Shown here piece after piece: positions 14,206 through 15,646 of a DNA stretch of 15,646 nt; the first letter of the stretch is position 1, and the number at the start of each line of letters is the position of its first letter. Made by a program: the position numbers and the translations under genes. The notes beneath the pieces were generated by a model. That model was not told the origin of the DNA. It did no database searches and worked only from the letters and a program-made list of their open reading frames with translations. The stretch comes from JBASNZ01 sp049657775 (GTDB lineage: Bacteria; Actinomycetota; Coriobacteriia; Anaerosomatales; Anaerosomataceae), in the NCBI GenBank assembly GCA_049657775.1, contig JBASNZ010000017.1, positions 1 to 15,646 of the forward strand. The letters are read 5' to 3'.

Positions 14206-14736
14206 CTAGAGCTTCGCCACCTGATCGAAGCCGAGTTCGACCGGAGTCTCCCGGCCGAAGATCGAGACCATGACCTTGAGCTTGCCCTGATCCGCGTTGA
14301 CCTCGGAGATCGTGCCGTCGAAGTCCGCAAGCGGACCATGCGTGACCTTGACTACCATGCCCTCGGCGAAGTCGGTGAGCGTCTTGGGCTTGGCCGAAGC
14401 GCTGACCCTGCCCTGGATGCGCTCGAACTCCTTGCGGTTGAGCGGCACCGGCTTGCCCTGGCTGCCGACGAAGCCGGTCACGCCGGGGGTGTTGCGCACC
14501 ACGTACCAGGAGTCGTCATCGAGCTCCATCTGCACGAGGATGTAGCCGGGGAAGACCTTCTTCTCCTGCGTGACCTTGCGGCCACCGGTCTTGAGGTCCG
14601 TCACGGTCTCTTTCGGGATGAACACGTCGAAGATCTTGTCCTGCATGACCATCGACTCGATGCGATGGAGCAGGTTGGTCTTCACCTTGTTCTCGTACCC
14701 CGAGTACGTGTGGATGACGTACCACTTCTTGGCCAT
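14206..14736 (-). CDS. nusG: Transcription elongation and antitermination factor NusG
   Basis: NusG binds the RNA polymerase clamp through its NGN domain and links polymerase to Rho or ribosomal S10 through its KOW domain. The 176 residues contain the NGN core (WYVIHTYSGYE near the start, FPGYILVQM at 62-70, RNTPGVTGFVG at 81-91) and the KOW motif around 123-160. It begins directly at the NGN domain, without the acidic N-terminal extension common in Streptomyces and Mycobacterium NusG. The ATG lies three bases after the secE stop, and the purine-rich AGGTAA of the ribosome-binding site overlaps that stop, so translation is coupled to secE. Confidence 0.98.
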   Translation of the reverse strand: MAKKWYVIHTYSGYENKVKTNLLHRIESMVMQDKIFDVFIPKETVTDLKTGGRKVTQEKKVFPGYILVQMELDDDSWYVVRNTPGVTGFVGSQGKPVPLNRKEFERIQGRVSASAKPKTLTDFAEGMVVKVTHGPLADFDGTISEVNADQGKLKVMVSIFGRETPVELGFDQVAKL

Positions 14737-14739
14737 GCG

Positions 14740-14970
14740 TTACCTGCCGATCTGGGCGAGAAGGTCGATGAACAGCCACGACGACAGGTTGTCCACGATG
14801 AACGTGAATGCCACGAAGAACAGCAGCGTCACAACGACGACGAAGCTGGAGTTGATGACCTCGGAACGACCGGGCCACACCACTCGCTTGAGCTCCGTGC
14901 TGACGTCTTTGAAGTACTTGCGAACGCGAGCGAACACGTTCGGCTTCGCGGCCTTGCCTGCCTGGGCCAT
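14740..14970 (-). CDS. secE: Preprotein translocase subunit SecE
   Basis: SecE clamps the two halves of SecY in the inner-membrane SecYEG channel. The 76-residue protein is the short, single-span form. It has a soluble N-terminus, the conserved amphipathic segment with ELKRVVWPGRSEV (26-38), and one membrane helix (about 42-66). The ATG at 14968-14970 is preceded by AGGTGA. An in-frame ATG at 15081 would read through the tRNA-Trp gene and is rejected. It lies between tRNA-Trp and nusG, the common bacterial arrangement. Confidence 0.96.
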   Translation of the reverse strand: MAQAGKAAKPNVFARVRKYFKDVSTELKRVVWPGRSEVINSSFVVVVTLLFFVAFTFIVDNLSSWLFIDLLAQIGR

Positions 14971-14986
14971 CCGTTCACCTATTCTC

Positions 14987-15011
14987 GTTGGCCACGCACC
15001 TGCGTGGCAAC
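14987..15011 (-). other. Stem-loop between tRNA-Trp and secE
   Basis: A 10-bp stem with a single bulged base (GUUG-CCACGC paired with GCGUGG-CAAC) closes a 4-base loop. It lies between the mature 3' end of tRNA-Trp and the secE ribosome-binding site. There is no U-tract. It may protect the 5' end of the secE-nusG mRNA after tRNA excision. Confidence 0.5.
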
Positions 15012-15048
15012 TGCTATCCGACGCGCCGCTGTCGCGGCCGATCATACG

Positions 15049-15124
15049 TGGCAGGGCAGGAGGGATTCGAACCCCCAGCATCCGGTTTTGGAGACCGGCG
15101 CTCTACCGTTAGAGCTACTGCCCT
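15049..15124 (-). tRNA. tRNA-Trp (anticodon CCA)
   Basis: A full cloverleaf is visible: acceptor stem AGGGCAG paired with CTGCCCT, D-arm GCTC...GAGC, anticodon stem CCGGT/ACCGG with loop CTCCAAA (anticodon CCA), variable loop of five bases, and T-arm with TTCGAAT. The discriminator is G and the 3' CCA is encoded in the DNA (15049-15051). The gene sits between rpmG and secE, so it must be cut out of a mixed mRNA-tRNA transcript. Confidence 0.97.
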
Positions 15125-15130
15125 AGGTAT

Positions 15131-15146
15131 CTCCCGAAAATGGGAG
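15131..15146 (-). other. Small hairpin between rpmG and tRNA-Trp
   Basis: A perfect 5-bp stem (CTCCC with GGGAG) closes the loop ATTTTC in the 24-base gap between rpmG and the tRNA 5' end. It may mark or protect the rpmG mRNA 3' end after RNase P cleavage. The U run lies in the loop, so it is not a classical terminator. Confidence 0.4.
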
Positions 15147-15148
15147 GC

Positions 15149-15298
15149 TTAGCGTGTTTCCTTGTGAAGCGTGTGAGTGCGACACCACTTGCAGTACTTC
15201 TTGTACTCGATGCGCTCAGGGTTGTTCTGCTTGTTCTTCGTGGTGGTGTAGTTGCGGCGCTTGCACTCGGTGCACGCCAGCGTGACCAGCGTTCTCAT
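15149..15298 (-). CDS. rpmG: 50S ribosomal protein L33 (zinc-binding form)
   Basis: L33 is a small protein of the large subunit near the tRNA exit site. The 49 residues read MRTLVTLACTECKRRNYTTT at the start and end in THTLHKETR. Four cysteines, C9 and C12 (CTEC) with C36 and C39 (CKWC), mark the zinc-binding (C+) form of L33, which in many bacteria has a Cys-free paralogue used under zinc shortage. The ATG has AGGAGG with 4-base spacing. It is the first gene of the rpmG-tRNA-Trp-secE-nusG unit, behind a strong promoter. Confidence 0.96.
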   Translation of the reverse strand: MRTLVTLACTECKRRNYTTTKNKQNNPERIEYKKYCKWCRTHTLHKETR

Positions 15299-15364
15299 GC
15301 GTCCTCCTAGCGGTTCCAGCACAGCAGGGCATACGGGGCCCTTAGGCTGGCCGCACGGTAGCGT

Positions 15365-15394
15365 AATCTAACACCCGCCCTTGAGCACTGTCAA
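15365..15394 (-). promoter_or_regulatory. Promoter for rpmG-tRNA-Trp-secE-nusG(-rplKA)
   Basis: Consensus -35 TTGACA (15389-15394) is followed by an 18-base spacer and -10 TAGATT (15365-15370), with TGT just before it as an extended -10. The predicted start near 15358 leaves a leader of about 60 bases before rpmG. It lies just downstream of the tuf terminator and closely resembles the rpsL promoter. Confidence 0.75.
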
Positions 15395-15419
15395 ACCACG
15401 ACAGGCCGTCCAAGCGGCG

Positions 15420-15453
15420 AAAACGGGGCCCAGCCGGATAAGCCGGGCCCCGT
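15420..15453 (-). terminator. Intrinsic terminator of the upstream tuf gene
   Basis: A perfect 9-bp GC-rich stem (ACGGGGCCC with GGGCCCCGT) encloses a 13-base interior and is followed by TTTT on the minus strand. It begins about 20 bases after the tuf stop codon. It separates tuf from the rpmG promoter. Confidence 0.85.
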
Positions 15454-15473
15454 GGGTTCCAAGCCGATTGAAG

Positions 15474-15646
15474 CTACTTAAGGATCTTCGTGACACGACC
15501 CGAGCCGACGGTACGGCCGCCTTCGCGGATAGCGAAGCGCAGGCCTTCCTCCATGGCGATCGGGTTGATGAGCTCGCCGCGGACCTCGACGTTGTCGCCG
15601 GGCATGACCATCTCGGTGCCTTCGGGCAGGTGCGCCACGCCGGTCA
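15474..15646 (-). CDS. tuf: Elongation factor Tu, C-terminal part (cut by window edge)
   Basis: The last 57 codons of a second tuf gene are present. They encode TGVAHLPEGTEMVMPGDNVE onward and end REGGRTVGSGRVTKILK, the standard C-terminus of EF-Tu domain 3, with a TAG stop. The start lies outside the window. It cannot be the same locus as the tuf 5' end at coordinates 1-250, because about 15.2 kb of other genes lie between. It is followed by its own terminator, so it probably forms a separate transcription unit from the rpmG operon, similar in place to E. coli tufB. Confidence 0.96.
   Translation of the reverse strand, partial: TGVAHLPEGTEMVMPGDNVEVRGELINPIAMEEGLRFAIREGGRTVGSGRVTKILK

Noticed and set aside
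14971..15081. N-terminal extension of secE through the tRNA-Trp gene
   Set aside because: The translated LGVRIPPALP string is the usual artefact of reading across a tRNA 3' half; the internal ATG with AGGTGA fits SecE length.

Overview
The window is a GC-rich stretch of core transcription and translation genes. Every protein gene lies on the minus strand, so the reading order runs from high to low coordinates. The organism is most likely a deep-branching member of the Actinomycetota, for example a Coriobacteriia-like lineage. The main clue is that RpoC carries the long charged helical insert near residues 142-245 that is characteristic of actinobacterial beta-prime. However, NusG lacks the long N-terminal extension usual in Streptomyces and Mycobacterium. 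The species itself cannot be read from the sequence.

In transcription order the layout is: the 3' end of a tuf gene and its intrinsic terminator; a promoter followed by rpmG, tRNA-Trp(CCA), secE, nusG, rplK and rplA; an L10-type RNA leader with its own likely promoter and an attenuator-like hairpin; rplJ and rplL; a strong hairpin and a dedicated promoter; rpoB and rpoC; a short gap holding hairpins and another promoter; rpsL, rpsG and fusA; and the 5' end of a second tuf gene. The E. coli tufB-secE-nusG-rplKAJL-rpoBC and rpsL-rpsG-fusA-tufA regions are therefore joined here into one array of about 15 kb, with a tuf gene in direct orientation at each end.

The genes jointly supply RNA polymerase (beta and beta-prime), its elongation factor NusG, the 50S stalk base and stalk (L11, L10, L7/L12), L1, L33, the 30S proteins S12 and S7, both GTPase elongation factors and SecE. 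Regulation appears to come from at least four promoter-like sites and a series of intercistronic RNA hairpins. Two of these hairpins contain mismatches on the plus strand that become G-U pairs in the minus-strand transcript, which supports their being functional RNA.

Most of the window is ordinary conserved housekeeping DNA. The least ordinary feature is the RpoC C-terminus. Beyond the normal end of beta-prime there is an extension of 162 residues: an acidic linker followed by two tandem modules of identical spacing, C-x9-C-x10-C-x2-H, which look like small metal-binding knuckles. RpoB also ends in an acidic low-complexity tail. A second notable point is a pair of near-duplicate promoters, in front of rpmG and rpsL, that share a 12-base block, spacing, extended -10 and discriminator. 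No mobile element, CRISPR array or horizontally acquired island was seen.
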